Shown here in pieces: positions 10,466 to 21,974 of a stretch of DNA of 64,000 bases. This DNA comes from Carettochelys insculpta (Eukaryota; Chordata; Testudines; Carettochelyidae). Made by a program: the position numbers and the translations under genes. Each line of letters begins with the position of its first letter. Positions within the stretch are counted from its first letter, which is position 1. Under the pieces are notes generated by a model. It had not been told where the DNA came from, did not search any database, and worked only from the letters and a program-made list of their open reading frames with translations. The DNA lies in NCBI RefSeq assembly GCF_033958435.1, contig NC_134161.1:15004001-15068000 (forward strand). The letters run 5' to 3'.

Positions 10466-10562
10466 AAAACTTTTCTGTTAGTCTATAAGGTGCCACAGGA
10501 CCCGTCGTTGCTGTTACAGATCCAGACTAACACGGCTACCCCTCTGATACATGAAGTGCAAT

Positions 10563-11314
10563 GTGTGTCTCAGCCACTATGGGCAGGGGGCAGCTGTGCA
10601 CTGGGTAAGTGTAGGAGATATGCCTATGGGTCGAAGCATCTACGTATCCATCTTCCAAACTATCAACCTGTCTCAGACTCCAAACCAGCTGCTGGTGAAC
10701 AGTGTGAAAATATTTAAGAATAATTGCTAGGAATAAGTATATCAGGAAATAAAAGTTGGTGTCAGACAATTTGAATCCATGAAAATGGTTGAATTCATCA
10801 TCAGTGAGTCAAAAGAGTTAAGTGACTTGCTCAGAAAATATTAGCAAACTTCCCCAGGAAATACTTTAATGTATGATACTCCAGGGGTTAATTTTCTAGG
10901 GAGACCCAAAACTCACTTCCAAAGGTTAATAAAGCTTGATGAGTTCACCTAAGTTTCATTTTTAATTTATTCTGAAGGAGTCTTTAAGTCTCTCTTCCTG
11001 TTTGCAAGCACACTATTATATTCACTCCTAAGGGCTTTGGATAATAGACTAAGACTGAGGAGTTAGTGATAAAAATAATGCACAGATAATGAAATAATTA
11101 TGAAGTACCTTCTTCATGAACACAAAATGGGATTTTCCCTGTTTGCTTTTCTTATCTCATTCAGAATGTTATGGTCATGCCTTACACCAAGTTGAAATGT
11201 AATATCAAACCCCATGCAAAGGAGTTCTTTAACCTGAAATCTTTAGTCAAATATTTGTACGTTGTCTTATTTAGAGAATTATTGGTAGCCATCCTGTGAT
11301 AGTGCATTCAGTAG
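10563..11314. other. Unannotated AT-rich stretch
   Basis: No gene or element ends recognised. The DNA is AT-rich and unique-looking between the PLE foldback and the CR1 copy. Confidence 0.5.
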
Positions 11315-12207
11315 TACATAATTAGACCACATTTGAAATGAGACTACACTAAGCTAGTGGGGGAGAGGTAGATATGCTGGAGGATAGGGAGAGGGTCCAG
11401 AGTGACGTAGACAACTTGGAGGATTGAACCAAAAGAAATCTGATGATGTTCAGGAAGGACAAGTGCAGAGTCCATCACTTGGGACAGAATCATCCCAAGC
11501 ATTGTTACTGGACAGGGACGAATTGGTTAAGTAGCAGTGCAGCAGAAAAGGATCTCAGGATTACAGTGGGTGAGAGGCTGGGTACAAGTCAGCAGTGTGC
11601 CCTTGCTAACAGCGTATTGGGGAGCATTAGGGAGGAGTATTTCCTCAGATGCAGAGAAGTTGTTATTCCCTCGAATTCCACGTCGGTGAGGCCACATCTG
11701 GAGTATTGTGTCTCGTTCTGGGCTCCCCATTATGAAAAGGATGTAGATGCATTGGGTCCAGCAGAGGGCAACCAAAATGATTAGGCTGGAGCACATGTCC
11801 TGCAAGGAGATGCTGAGGGATTTGGGCTTATTTGTTTCGCAGAAGAGGAGAGAGAAGGGCTGCTTGAGAGCAGCCTGCAATTTCCTGAAGTGGAAACCAA
11901 AAGAGGATGGAGAGAGTCTGTTCTCGATAGTGACTGATGGCAGAACAAGGAGCAATGATCTCCAGTTACAGTCAGGGAGGCCTAGGTTGGATAGGAAAAA
12001 AAAACAAAACTATTTCCCCAGGCGGGTGGTGAAGCACTGGAATGTGTCACCTAGAGAGGTGATGGAATCTCCATCCCTAGAGGTTTTTAAATCCCATCTT
12101 GACAAAGTCCTGGCTGCGATGATTTAGTTGGGGTTGGTCCTGCTTTAGGCAGAGGACTGGACTTGATGCCCTCCTGAGGTCTCTTCCAGCCCTGGGATTC
12201 TGTGATT
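11315..12207 (+). mobile_element. CR1 LINE, 5'-truncated, most complete copy
   Basis: An approximately 890-bp CR1 copy holding the C-terminal part of ORF2 (reverse-transcriptase thumb and downstream) plus the 3' tail. Translated landmarks in order are KDKCRVHHLG, SSAAEKDLRITVGERL, RPHLEYCVSFWAP (11700-11735), then, after a frame change near 11750, QQRATKMIRLEHMS, DGRTRSND, VVKHWNVSPREV and SLEVFKSHLDK (to 12105). The tail 'ggactggacttgatgccct...gaggtctcttccagcc...gattctgtgatt' is the classic CR1 3' end. The frameshift near 11750 and many substitutions show it is dead. CR1 copies are normally 5'-truncated and lack clear target duplications; none is seen. Confidence 0.9.
11443..12127 (+). pseudogene. 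CR1 ORF2 C-terminal remnant (reverse transcriptase)
   Basis: Two overlapping frames, 11443-11784 and 11747-12127, together cover the last ~230 residues of a CR1 ORF2 protein. They are joined by a +1-type frame change around 11750-11780. The HLEYCVSFWAP and VVKHW...PREV...SLEVFK motifs are diagnostic for CR1 ORF2. The catalytic FADD region of the polymerase lies upstream of the truncation and is absent, so no activity is possible. Confidence 0.85.
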
Positions 12208-15200
12208 TTAGGGATACCCATTTTTGGGAGCAAACTGGAAGATCTGAATTTCAGAAAGTGCTAAACACCATACTCTGAAAATCAGGCCCCCGTAAGACAC
12301 CTCAAGCTGGCCACCCAAACTTATTAGCTCTTCTTGAATATTTGGGCCCTGAGATGTTAACCACCTTGCTTCAACCAGTCTCGCTAGAGTCAGAGTCTTT
12401 TCATTACAATCATCATAGAAACTCTGATTCAGTAAAGCTCTGAGGAACACACTTCTCTTTAAGTACATGCTACAGAGTGGCTTTAAAGTGAAGTGCTTAA
12501 GTGCTAGTCAGCTTTAAGTGCTTTGCGGAATAAGAGAGGGTTGGTAAATCAGGGTCAAAGTAACCAGCTGCAGAACAGTAGCCCAGTGACATCTATAAGG
12601 TCTTTTCCTCTGGACTCCATGGTTCTTTCAGTTCTCTGACCTAGCACTGCGTTTCACAAAATGCCACTAACTTTTCCCCGAGAGCTTTCTACTTTGCATC
12701 TCCTCTGGTTTGGAACTGCAAACCCCTCTATATAACCCTGTCTTTTTCTTCTTGAGCGAAGCCCCATCAAAATCAAGGGAAAGTCCCTCACTGACTTCTA
12801 TGAACTCAGACACCGAAGTCTCCATCTCATTTCAAATCTCAGTTAGCAAGATCTCTTTTCTGCATCCTTTTGAAAGAAAATTATGTTTCCAGCCACTGGG
12901 GCTTACAACAATATTACTGCTGGTGGGTTATTTTTTTTTTTTCCTTGATGAATTCTAACTGCTTGTAACCTGCTGGGAAGCATCTCTGCGTGTTCTTATT
13001 GCATCTCAGGGCTACTGGTATGGTGTGCAGAATAGGGTTCTTCTCACAATTGTAATGAAATCTTTATTCTAATAGGAATAGAATTAAACTCATTTAAATA
13101 AAGCTATAGGGGTGTTGGGAAGAGGGTAATTTTTCTACCCACCTTTTTTTTTTCCATCAAAGGATGCCAAATATTGAAATTTTCCAACCAGACCCATTTG
13201 TTTGCTCATGAATTAATAGAAACAAAACACAGACATAATGGATCAATTTAGAATGCCAGGGAGACTATCCAGTCTTATGGCCAGGACCTTCCTTAGTGAT
13301 TCCTGCTTGCAGGCCAGTCCCTTGCAGTTGAAGTAGAACAGATCTATTTGCAAAATGACATCCCATCTGAATTGAAAGACCTCCCGGGTGATGGAGGAGA
13401 CAGCACCTCTGTTCTTGGGGGCGCATCACATTGCCGGCAGCTCTTCTGAATGCAGAATGACGCCTTCTGTCGGGTGGAAAGAAGAAGAGATGTTTAGTCC
13501 ATGCAGTTCTGATCATCTCTAGGGTTATTCATCTCATAGCTTTGGATTTTGTAAAACCATATGAATGTCCATTAAACGTCCCTTTAACAGTTCTCTCTTT
13601 CAGTCGATATCATCTCCTCCTTGATTGTTCTTTCTCTGAGTCTTCTCCTCTGCAGTTACTATGGACAGGTTTCAATATGAGATGTGCTAAATGTATATAA
13701 AGCAAAGGAACACAGGGCATTCATCCTTTTTATACCCTTTCTCATAGTGCCATGGCTCATCAAGGAACGTTCAGTGAAATGAAGTAGGCAACATTTAAAA
13801 TAAGTCAAAATAAAACTTTCTTTCTTTCTTTCAAAATATATAAAGTGATCTGTGGGAGTCATTACTGAGCGTAACAGTGAAGAAGGGAATTCAAAACACT
13901 CAAGCACAAGAAAGAATAAACATTTATGAGGGAAACACATCCTTGCTGTCCAGGGTTTCAGATATCAGCTACTTTTCTGGTTAGGAATCAATATTTCCAG
14001 CGGGAACATTATTTCTGTGATAAGAGTTTCTTGCATCCACCTCTAAAGCATCTCATGCTGATCAAAGACAGGACACCACTGACCAATCCAAACTGGCTGT
14101 TCTTAGACCCCAGTGTAACTCTGGGAGTTTATATAGAAACCACTTTTTGGAAGAAAGTCAGCAGTTTTGTTTTTGCATGTCTCCTGCTCTCTCAGGAGTA
14201 ATGATGAAGGCCTTGTCTCCTCCTAGCATGCTTAGAATTTGCAGGTTTTTCTCAGCAAGGGAGCTACACAGAGGCATGGCAGGGAAAAGATTAGACATGG
14301 CATTTGTTACAATGGCTGGAAGGCTCAGTTATTGCTATTTCAGGGGGAGAAAGATTTATGACCACACTTAATGAATGCTAATGGTCCTGTTATCAGGCTG
14401 TAGCCATACAAACTTTGTTAGGTTAAAGTAAGCCTTAAAAGTAACCTTACAAACCTGGAATATCGGTGATTAGCTGCTGACAAGGTTGGATAATAATGGA
14501 TGACCACCAGAGCTCTGGGCTTCTTTGGCCAGAATAGACTGGAGCTAAAATCACTGCTAGACCTTTCTTCCCAGTAGCAGGCTGTCTCGTGGTAAAGATA
14601 GCTCACTGCCTTTTTTAACCTCTAGCAACTTCTCTTTCCTGATCCATGCAGATTTTTGTTAGTTTTCAATCCAATTTCAAGGCAAACTGCACAACATTTT
14701 CAGAAGTGGCCTCTGTATTCAAGTGCTCAACGAGAGAAACCACATCCCTGATTTCTGGAAGCGCCAAGCACCCACAGCTCCCACCAACTCCCACCCTGTC
14801 TGCTGATTGGAACAGAGGGGTCTCGAAGGAGGCATCTAAAAACTGGGGACAACTTTAGAAAATCTGGCCATAAATCCTGTATATGATCCTAAGCATCATA
14901 GGTTTTTAAGGGCAGAAAGCCCCATCGATCATTTGTGGAACATCCCTGTGGAACATCCCTGTAATAATTCCTGCTTCATGTTCAAGCGACACTATATCAA
15001 TGCCTGAATGTGGATGAGATAGAAAGCATCAATCCTAGCCACTTGTGGTCATTATAGGACTAGATCATCTTTGCTGGAGATGGTGATGGGAATATTCTGA
15101 CTGAATTCCCTAGAAATGTCCAGAATATGCTAGGCCATTTACTACGCAGAGAGAGAGCTCCAGCCTCCTCCCTCCACATGTTCCCATCCCATGTCCCCTT

Positions 15201-15890
15201 GCTCACAATGCGTGGGCACAACCCACCTCTCAAATCCCCTTCCCTTTCCCCAAAGTTAGACCCTGAGCAACATTGTGCCCTCTGCTGCATTGGCTCTCTG
15301 CCAGACATGGTAGTGAGACCACCAGTTCTGCAACCTGCCTGAAGCTAGACAGATGGCCCCAAAGGAGAAGGACACCCCAGCATTACAAGTCCACTCCTAT
15401 TTATACAACAGATATGGGTCCCTCTGGGTCAACACCAACACTTGGAAGACACCCAAGCTCCCACCCAAGTAAAGAGGACTTACATGCAACAAATTCAGAT
15501 CCAGTTCTCACACACACTGAAGTGTGGGGGTGGTTGGATTAGGGTAATGACTTTAGTCCTGCTTTACTTTAACAGGGGAGGGGGAAAAGAAATTACTAGA
15601 GTTGCTCAGGCATTTTTGGCACAATTTTTCTTCTCACAAAATGCCAGTTCATCAAAACCAGAAAGTTTCACGTTCTTGAGACTCACTATAGATAACAGGC
15701 ACTCAGGCAGCTCAGCACCATCCAGAATCAGCTCTCAAAGTAAAAGGGTCTGAGGGCATGGCCATGAAGTCAACATGAGTTGATGGTAAGCAGCATTTAT
15801 CAGCGGAATATTCTAAGCACCTCACACCCTTAGGCTCTTGGTTTCTGGGTTGGAGATGAAGCCCTTTCTCATGCAGAACTGAGGAGCTGC
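12208..15890. other. Long gene-free stretch
   Basis: No gene or confident repeat is recognised. It contains poly-T runs near 12929 and 13144, a (CTTT)4 run at 13817-13832, and several open frames of 60-103 codons with no recognisable content. The region 13520-14460 is AT-rich and unique-looking. Confidence 0.45.
13817..13832. repeat. (CTTT)n simple repeat
   Basis: Four tetranucleotide units, 'ctttctttctttcttt'. Confidence 0.7.
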
Positions 15891-16430
15891 CTAGCAGTTG
15901 GGTCTCAGACAACCCAGGTGAGGGCTCTAAGTGTAGCAATGTGGAGCACGAATCTGAATGTGGATCTCCTCCTCTCCAAGGTGAGTACCTCAGAGCTGGC
16001 CTAAAGGGCCCTTTGAAGTGAGAGTCTCTCCATCTTTCCTAATGAAGCTGTTCCAGTGGAACCAACCAAATATCCATTGGAGCATACACTGAAATCTGGG
16101 TCTCCCATATGCCGGGTGAGATGCCAAACCACTGGACTATCCAGTCGTTCTTGCTTTTACCCCCACTCAATGAATACTTATTAGCCAAATCCAGTGAAAC
16201 ATCTTCCATGGGGGTGATTAAAGCACCCACTCCAGAGTAGCTCATAGCCAGGCAGCTGCCTTGGAGATGACATAGCTGAGCTTCAGCCCTTGCTCCACAT
16301 CAGGGGAACTGATATTGGGTCTCCTTTTTCCCAGGTGAGTCCTCATTCCACAGGGCTGAAGGTTAGAGATCATCCTGTATCTACTGGCTATGCCAACTCA
16401 ATTGGACTCTGCAGGTGAGATAGGTGGAAT
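15890..16430 (-). repeat. Cluster of tRNA-SINE-like fragments
   Basis: The motif 'gggtctc...ccaggtgag' or a variant occurs at 15900-15922, 15962-15985, 16098-16120, 16318-16339 and (weaker) 16404-16420. The best unit (about 16060-16150) continues 'gatgccaaaccactggacta', the complement of a tRNA-derived SINE of the turtle Cry type ('tagtccagtggtt...gggagaccc'). The spacing is irregular (about 60-220 bp), so this is a cluster of nested or decayed SINEs rather than a tandem array. A-box and B-box integrity is poor. Confidence 0.45.
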
Positions 16431-16439
16431 AACATCTAG

Positions 16440-17150
16440 TGTGAGTATCCCCCCAGGGCTCAGGTGTAAGCACTTTCCGAGTAGCAGAAAAGTAGACCAT
16501 GTTGCCAGCCGAAGTGTAGGAGTCTAGGGACTTTTAGCCATCACCAGGGCTAGGCAGCAACTGAATGTGAGTTTTGAAGATCTTAATCTTGGACTTTTAG
16601 GTGCTTAAAGTGGCAGTTTAGCACCTAAATGCCTGTGTTGATCTAGTCCTTCATCTTCTATACCACAAAAGCCAATCCTCCATTATGCAGCATGGGCCAC
16701 TCACCGCTAATTTACACTCTCTTTAATGGGTTAGATATATTTTCCCTCCATGCAGCTGCCACATGGAATGGAACAGATAACTGATTTGCCCGAGAGACCG
16801 TTTTATGCTTCAAAGAGGCCTCTAAGTTTTATATCCCCCGATTGCTTTTTAGCACCAGAGAAGCATGAAAAACTAATAATGGAATCCCTGGGCACTGTGC
16901 ACCATGTGTTCAAGTTAAGGATGATTATTATCCTTTTGTATCTTCCTAGCATTGGTCTTTTCATCGCTCATGGTTTGTTTTAATCATCCTGCTTGCATTA
17001 GAAACACTCATGTTTGTGGTTCAAGTAAACAGAAGTCTATTATTTGGGCTGTTGAATGGTACTGGGAACAAATGCTATTATATAGATATGAAATTTACCC
17101 CCGTGCAAAGGGCTAACATAAGGCCAAGGTACCATTTAAGTGCCATTTAA
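16440..17150. other. Unannotated stretch, no gene seen
   Basis: Unique-looking DNA with a 77-codon frame at 16750-16983 of no recognisable family. No repeat termini noticed. Confidence 0.45.
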
Positions 17151-17154
17151 GCTA

Positions 17155-17895
17155 TTGCTGAAAAGGATCCGAGGGTTTATAGTGAATCACAAATGGACTA
17201 TGAGTCAATAATGGGATGTAGCTGTGACAAAGCTGATCTCATTCTGGGGCATATTAAAAGGAATGTTGTGTATAAAGCACGGGAGGTAATTGTCCTACTC
17301 GGCTTGGCACCGTGGAAGCTTCAGCCAGAGCACTTGGAGTGGAGACAGTTCAGAGGAAAGCCACAGGAAAAATAAAATGGTTTAGAAATCCTGAGCTCTG
17401 AATAAAGGTTCACCGCCCCCCCCGCACCCCCTGCCCCGGGCAAGTTTAGTCCAAAGAAAAGAAGAGTGAGTGTGAACCTGATAACAGTCTTCATGTGCAT
17501 TAATGGCTTCTGTAAAGAGGTTGTTGACGAACTGCTTCCTGTGTCTGCTAAGGGCAGAAGAAGAAATAATGGGCTTAATTTGCAGACTTGGTAACAGTGA
17601 AAAAAAAAATCTTACTTTAAGGGTAATTAAGCTCTGCATTTCCAAGGTTCAAAAAAAGAGCTAGATAAATTCATGGACGATAGGTCTATCAATGGCTATT
17701 AGCCAGCATGGACAAGGACGATGTCCCTAACTACTGCCAGAAGCTGGGAAGGGGCGACAGGGGATGGAACACTTGATGATTACCTGCTATGTTCATTCCC
17801 TCTGGGGCTCCTGGCATTGTCCACTGTTGGGAGACAGGATACCGGGCTAGATGGACCTTTATTCTGACCCAGTCTGGCTGTTCTTATGTTTTGTT
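17155..17895 (+). mobile_element. CR1 LINE copy, heavily decayed
   Basis: Ordered CR1 ORF2 landmarks at the DNA level are 'gggtttatagtgaatcac', 'catattaaaaggaatgt', 'gcacgggaggtaattgtcc', 'gataacagtcttcatgtgc', 'taatgggcttaatttgcag', 'agggtaattaagctctg'. The 3' tail is 'ggataccgggctagatggac' then 'tgacccagtctggctgttct' and 'tatgtt'. The element belongs to a different CR1 subfamily from the 11315 copy because the tail differs. A poly-C-rich insertion sits at about 17411-17440. No open frame is preserved. Confidence 0.8.
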
Positions 17896-17955
17896 ATGGA
17901 ATCCCCACCACTGGAAGTTTTAAAGAACAGGCTGGGCCTGCTAGAGGTGGTCCAC
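17896..17955 (+). mobile_element. Second CR1 ORF2 snippet
   Basis: Directly after the CR1 tail, 'atggaatccccaccactgg' and 'agttttaaagaacaggct' repeat the CR1 ORF2 end, out of order with respect to the preceding tail. This suggests a separate truncated CR1 or a rearrangement. Confidence 0.5.
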
Positions 17956-19320
17956 CCTCAGCACAAAGAACTGGACATGACAACTTCTGAAAAGGTCCCC
18001 CACAGGCTTACATTTCTATAATTCCATGAAAATAGGGCTCCTGGGTGCATAGGCATTGTGCCAGCCCTCTGCCCAGGGAATGTCAGCCTTAATGTATAAG
18101 TCAAAGATGCCAGACTGTTCAACCTAGATACAGAGATGCACCTTCTGCTTATGAGCAAATGAGGTGAATCCTAGACTGAGACAATGCCAGCTTACCCCCC
18201 CTCTAGCTTTTCTTAATCCTCGGCTTGCCAAGTTCATTCAATCTCCACAGAACCCCCAGGTTCAGTCACTCTAATGAAACGGTCAACGACCCAGGTAAGA
18301 TGTCAAAGCCAGCACCATGGTGTTTCTTGTGAGATGGGCCATACCCACCAAACTCATTTCACAGTAACAAGATGCTCTTAACTTTCTATTGCAGCCAGCC
18401 TGGGTTGGATTTGATCACCAGATGCTCTGTAGCTCACTCTGTACCTTTTCAACCACCCTGTCTGCTGGAGTTTGCCCAGTACACCAAAAGTCTGGAAAGT
18501 GGTTACCAGTTCATTTTGCCTAGGTCACCAAATATGGAGTAGCTGATAGTAGGCTCAGTCTTGAAGCTATGCCACATTCCCCTGGCTAAAGACCTTCTCC
18601 TACCTCTTTTTGATCACAGCAATATCACAGGGGTCATAATCAGCAACCTCACAGGCAGGGCATTCCTTAGGATTTATGGACCCCTATGCAGGGCTAATAA
18701 ACTGGTGCACAGGGTGGGGGGAAATGACAGTTTTTTTAGAGCTGTGATTTTTACCATCTTCATCAACTCATGAATGAAATACTTAAAGCGAATTTTAAAC
18801 TAAGGTCTCGTTGACGAACACGCAGTAGATTCAGAAACTGTGGGGATTTAGCAAATGCCTGTTATATGGCTTCATTAGCACTTGAATGACTCTTTCACAA
18901 GTTCAGTGTTCTGCTAATAAGTCTATCAGGCTTTTCTAATTTTAAGTTAACTAGACCTTCTCCAGAGTAATCAGAGCCACAGAACAGGGATAGAATGAGG
19001 CAGGGTGTGTGTGCGTGTGTGTGTGTGTGTGTGTGTGGACATTAAGACTCAGTGGTGTTCCCACATTTTGGGGTGCCCTATGCAGGTGTGTATTCTGCAT
19101 ATGTGTTAGGATGGGTGTGCTCCCAGGGCACAGAACTTCTGCTAACCTAGTGAGCTAGAAAGGTAAAAAAGCTTGAATTTCATCATCTGTCCCCTACGTC
19201 ATCTAGTACTCTTCCCCTTGCATTAATATCAGGTCTTTGTTTAATCACATTCATGGGGCAAGGAGACTGTGCCCTCTTGAATGGTCGAGCACCTGTCATT
19301 TGTCCACAGGCTGGGTGCAG
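17956..19320. other. Gene-free stretch with a GT microsatellite
   Basis: No gene recognised. The block 18770-18960 is AT-rich, unique-looking and low in CpG, a possible conserved non-coding element. The microsatellite is entered separately. Confidence 0.4.
19005..19038. repeat. (GT)n microsatellite
   Basis: About 17 GT units with a single GC interruption after the fourth or fifth unit. Likely length-polymorphic. Confidence 0.9.
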
Positions 19321-19809
19321 GAGGAAAGGTCGTCCTGGCTGATACAAGCAAGGAGGTGGCAAAGACAGCCAATTGGCTTGCCAAAGAAAACAGCAGCATT
19401 ACCCTTAATGGAAATAATAACCAACTCCATGGGCTTTTGTCGCACAGTACAATCAAAGGCGGGATCAAAGGGAGCTACTATTGCAAATGGTGAAGAGGGA
19501 AGCCATGCTAATGAGGTAAAAACACCAGGCTCAGCACCCCTCTCAGCCTTCAGCGGAAAGATAATTGATACTAAGTAATGTCATTTGAACTTGGATGAAA
19601 TGCTTTTCAAGCTAGATGACAATGCAGGAAAAATGTTTCTTGGGGTTTTTTTACACTGCAGTCTCTTCTCCTGCTTTATATTCAGCAGCTGGCTGCATGT
19701 GTGAGAGCTGCCCATGGGGGACCGATCTCTCCCAAAAGGTTCCGTCCAGTAAAGCAGCCTCACTCACGTGTCAATTTTCACTTCAAGGCCCAAATTTTTC
19801 ATCACTCTT

Positions 19810-20208
19810 AGGGCTTGTCTACACTGTTTTGTTTTGTTTTCTTTGTTTTCAGACACCCCCTTTTTCTAGAAAAAATGCCTCTTGTGTCCACACTGCGAAG
19901 CTTGTTATTCTGGAACAACAGGACATTGAACTTGAAATAGTAACTCCCCCAAAACGAATGACTTTTAACCCCCACTTTCAATTTCAAAATTGACTCAGTG
20001 TGTACAAAGCAGACGTTAATTATGACTTAACTGGCCTCCAGGGAGGCACCCCATCATTGCTCTTATTTCAAAACTGGGATCTCTAGTGTGAATGTTCTGC
20101 TTTGAAATGCTCTGGCAGTGTGGATGCTCTTTTCAGAAACAACTAATTTTGACCTTAGAAAACTGAAAAACTTTATTTCTGAAAAACTCTGCAGTGTAGA
20201 CATAGCCT
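19810..20208. mobile_element. Complete TIR element, about 400 bp
   Basis: The left end 'agggcttgtctacactg' and right end 'cagtgtagacatagcct' are inverted repeats of one another with two mismatches. The interior is AT-rich with 'cttgaaatag', 'tttcaaaattg' and 'atttcaaaactgg' motifs typical of the other elements here. It has no coding capacity, so it is a non-autonomous (MITE-type) copy. The superfamily is uncertain; a Harbinger link is suggested only by the related larger element at 1651-2513. Confidence 0.65.
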
Positions 20209-21018
20209 CCATGATAAAAATGTGTGTCTTATTTCTAATCTGAGTTTCCTCTGGCTTTAGCTACCTACATGAGTTACTGCTCTTGAGCTAGCCTGCCTTG
20301 AGCAACGGCAGCCACACTCTACTGCTGCTGTGTCTACCCGGGCATGGCACACACCCCTGTGTAGTGCTGCAATTTCTGGAAGCATATCCCTCGGGTCTTA
20401 AAACTGCATTAAATTAAGCTGCTCTTTCAATTCTCTCCCAAGGAATCATGGGAGAACATGTATATCCTTTCTTGGCCCATAAGGGGAATTGGTGGAATGC
20501 ACTGGAGGATTAGTGACCCTTGAATGGAGCTCTTCTGTTATCAGCTGATTAGTTGTGCTCACTTGTGTTTTAGCCTGTATCCCCTTAGGTCAGCCAACTT
20601 GAATTTCAAGCACCATCGTACTCAAGTGAAGGGTTTCTGTGTGTGCACAGGCTTTGATTTCAGGGCAACTGTTGAGTTACACATTGAGTTGGCTTCTCTT
20701 TGAAGACAAAATGAATGGGACTTAGAGACAAGCATAGCCATGAGGGCTTTGCTGACCTAGGACTTAACATGAATATGAAATGTGAACTAGAAAAGCTGGT
20801 GTAAATTGGCACAGCTGTGCTGCAATCAGTGGAGCTACATAAGCACACATCAGCTAAGAGTTGCGGCCCAATGTTTGAAGATTCACCATTTTAGGGAAAG
20901 TTGAAGAGCATCAGGCTCCTAAAGTGACATTGCGGTCAGCAACGAACCATGGCTCCATCCCATACAGCATTCTGCATGTCTTATTTTACTGTATTATCTG
21001 GAGAGTAAAGACAGTTCT
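20209..21018. other. Unannotated stretch, no gene seen
   Basis: Contains what may be another decayed TIR element around 20261-20350 ('gctacctacatgag...gtgtctacccggg'). Otherwise nothing recognised. Confidence 0.4.
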
Positions 21019-21108
21019 TAGAATCATAGAATCACAGAACAATAGAGCTGGAAGAGACCTAAACAAGCCATCAAGTCCAGCCCCCTGCCCTAGGCAGGAC
21101 CAAACCCA

Positions 21109-21369
21109 TCAGATCAGCCCAGCCAGGGCTTTGTCGAGGCGAGACTTAAATACCTCCAGGGATGGAGACTCTACTACTACTTCCCTGGGTAGACCATTCC
21201 AATGCTTCACCACCCTCCTAATGAAAATGTTTTTCCTAATGTTCAACCTGGACCTTCCCAGCCACAACTTGAGACCATTGTTCCGTGTTCTGCCATCCGT
21301 GACCACTGTGAACAGCTTCTCTCCAGCCTTTTCGCAACCTCCCTTCAGTAAGTTGAAGGCTGTTATCAA
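21109..21369 (-). pseudogene. CR1 ORF2 C-terminal remnant
   Basis: An 86-codon minus-strand frame matching the last part of CR1 ORF2: FNLLKGG, DGRTRNN, VVKHWNGLPREVV, SLEVFKSRLDKALAG. It is open but only a C-terminal stub, without the polymerase or endonuclease catalytic regions. Confidence 0.85.
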
Positions 21370-21450
21370 GTACCCCTCAGCCTTCTCTTCTGCAGACTAC
21401 ACAGTCCCAATTCCCTCAACCTTTCTTCATAGGTCATATGCCCCAGCTCC

Positions 21451-21653
21451 CTAATTATTTTGCAACAGTAACGAAGGGTCCTGTGGCACCTTATAGACTA
21501 ACAGAAAAGTTTTGAGCATGAGCTTTCGGAGATTCTGTGCTCACAAAAGCTCATGCTCAAAACTTTTCTGTTAGCCTATAAGGTGCCACAGGACCCTTCT
21601 TTGCTGTTACAGATCCAGACTAACACGGCTATCCCCCCGATACTAATTATTTT
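21451..21653 (+). mobile_element. PLE foldback copy 2, inserted in CR1, 11-bp target duplication
   Basis: The direct repeat 'ctaattatttt' at 21451-21461 and 21643-21653 bounds the insertion at 21462-21642. The left arm 'gggtcctgtggcacc...gagctttcgg' is the inverse of the right arm 'aaaagctcatgctc...ggtgccacaggaccc', and the plus tail runs to 'agactaacacggct' and 'cgata'. The centre is shortened compared with the copy at 10317-10549: the CTGATGA boxes are lost and the plus-arm GAAA is AAAA, so no complete hammerhead core remains. The insertion post-dates the CR1. Confidence 0.75.
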
Positions 21654-21974
21654 GGTTGCCCTCCGCTGGACCCTCTCCAGTGTATCCACATCCTTCCTAT
21701 AATTGGGGGCCTACAACTGAACACAGCTCTTCATCTGGGTGAAGTGAGGAACTGAGGTGCAAAGGCTTTGCAAACTGTAAAGTGAATGAAATTAACACCC
21801 ATTTGGCAGCCAGTTAGGACCATCATGCCCAGACAGGTCCTGCTACATTTCAGAAGAACATTCCACAGTCCTGGACATTACGGGCTGTTTTGCACATTTG
21901 ACTGAAGGCTCCAGTTTGGCTCATTGTCAGAGAAGATACTAAACTATATGGATGGATGGCCTGCCCTGGGATGG

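Larger units (their letters stand above)
10304..10562 (+). mobile_element. PLE foldback copy 1 with 13-bp target duplication
   Basis: The direct repeat 'catgaagtgcaat' occurs at 10304-10316 and 10550-10562 and bounds the element at 10317-10549. The left arm is an inverted copy of the tail ('gggtcctgtggcacc...gagctttcgtgagcac'); the right arm repeats it in plus orientation and continues to 'cagactaacacggctacc' and 'ctctgatac'. Each arm holds a hammerhead-like core (separate entries). Inverted terminal copies and 10-15-bp target duplications are known behaviour of Penelope-like elements. No reverse transcriptase or GIY-YIG sequence is present, so mobilisation would need another copy. Confidence 0.65.
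21019..21745 (-). mobile_element. CR1 LINE, minus strand, split by a PLE insertion
   Basis: The complement of a CR1 3' end: 'gaatcatagaatcacagaac' at the tail, 'gagctggaagagacctaaac', then the ORF2 C-terminus (minus-strand residues VVKHWNGLPREVV and SLEVFKSRLDKALAG at 21109-21369). The LINE sequence stops at 21461 in 'ctaattatttt' and resumes at 21643 with the same 11 bp followed by 'ggttgccctccgctggacc'. The right end is 'gggggcctacaactgaacac'. The 176-codon plus-strand frame over this block is antisense to CR1 and is not a gene. Confidence 0.9.

Noticed and set aside
20924..21454. 176-codon plus-strand frame, the longest in the window
   Set aside because: It is antisense to a CR1 LINE whose minus-strand ORF2 residues are clear; no independent protein identity.
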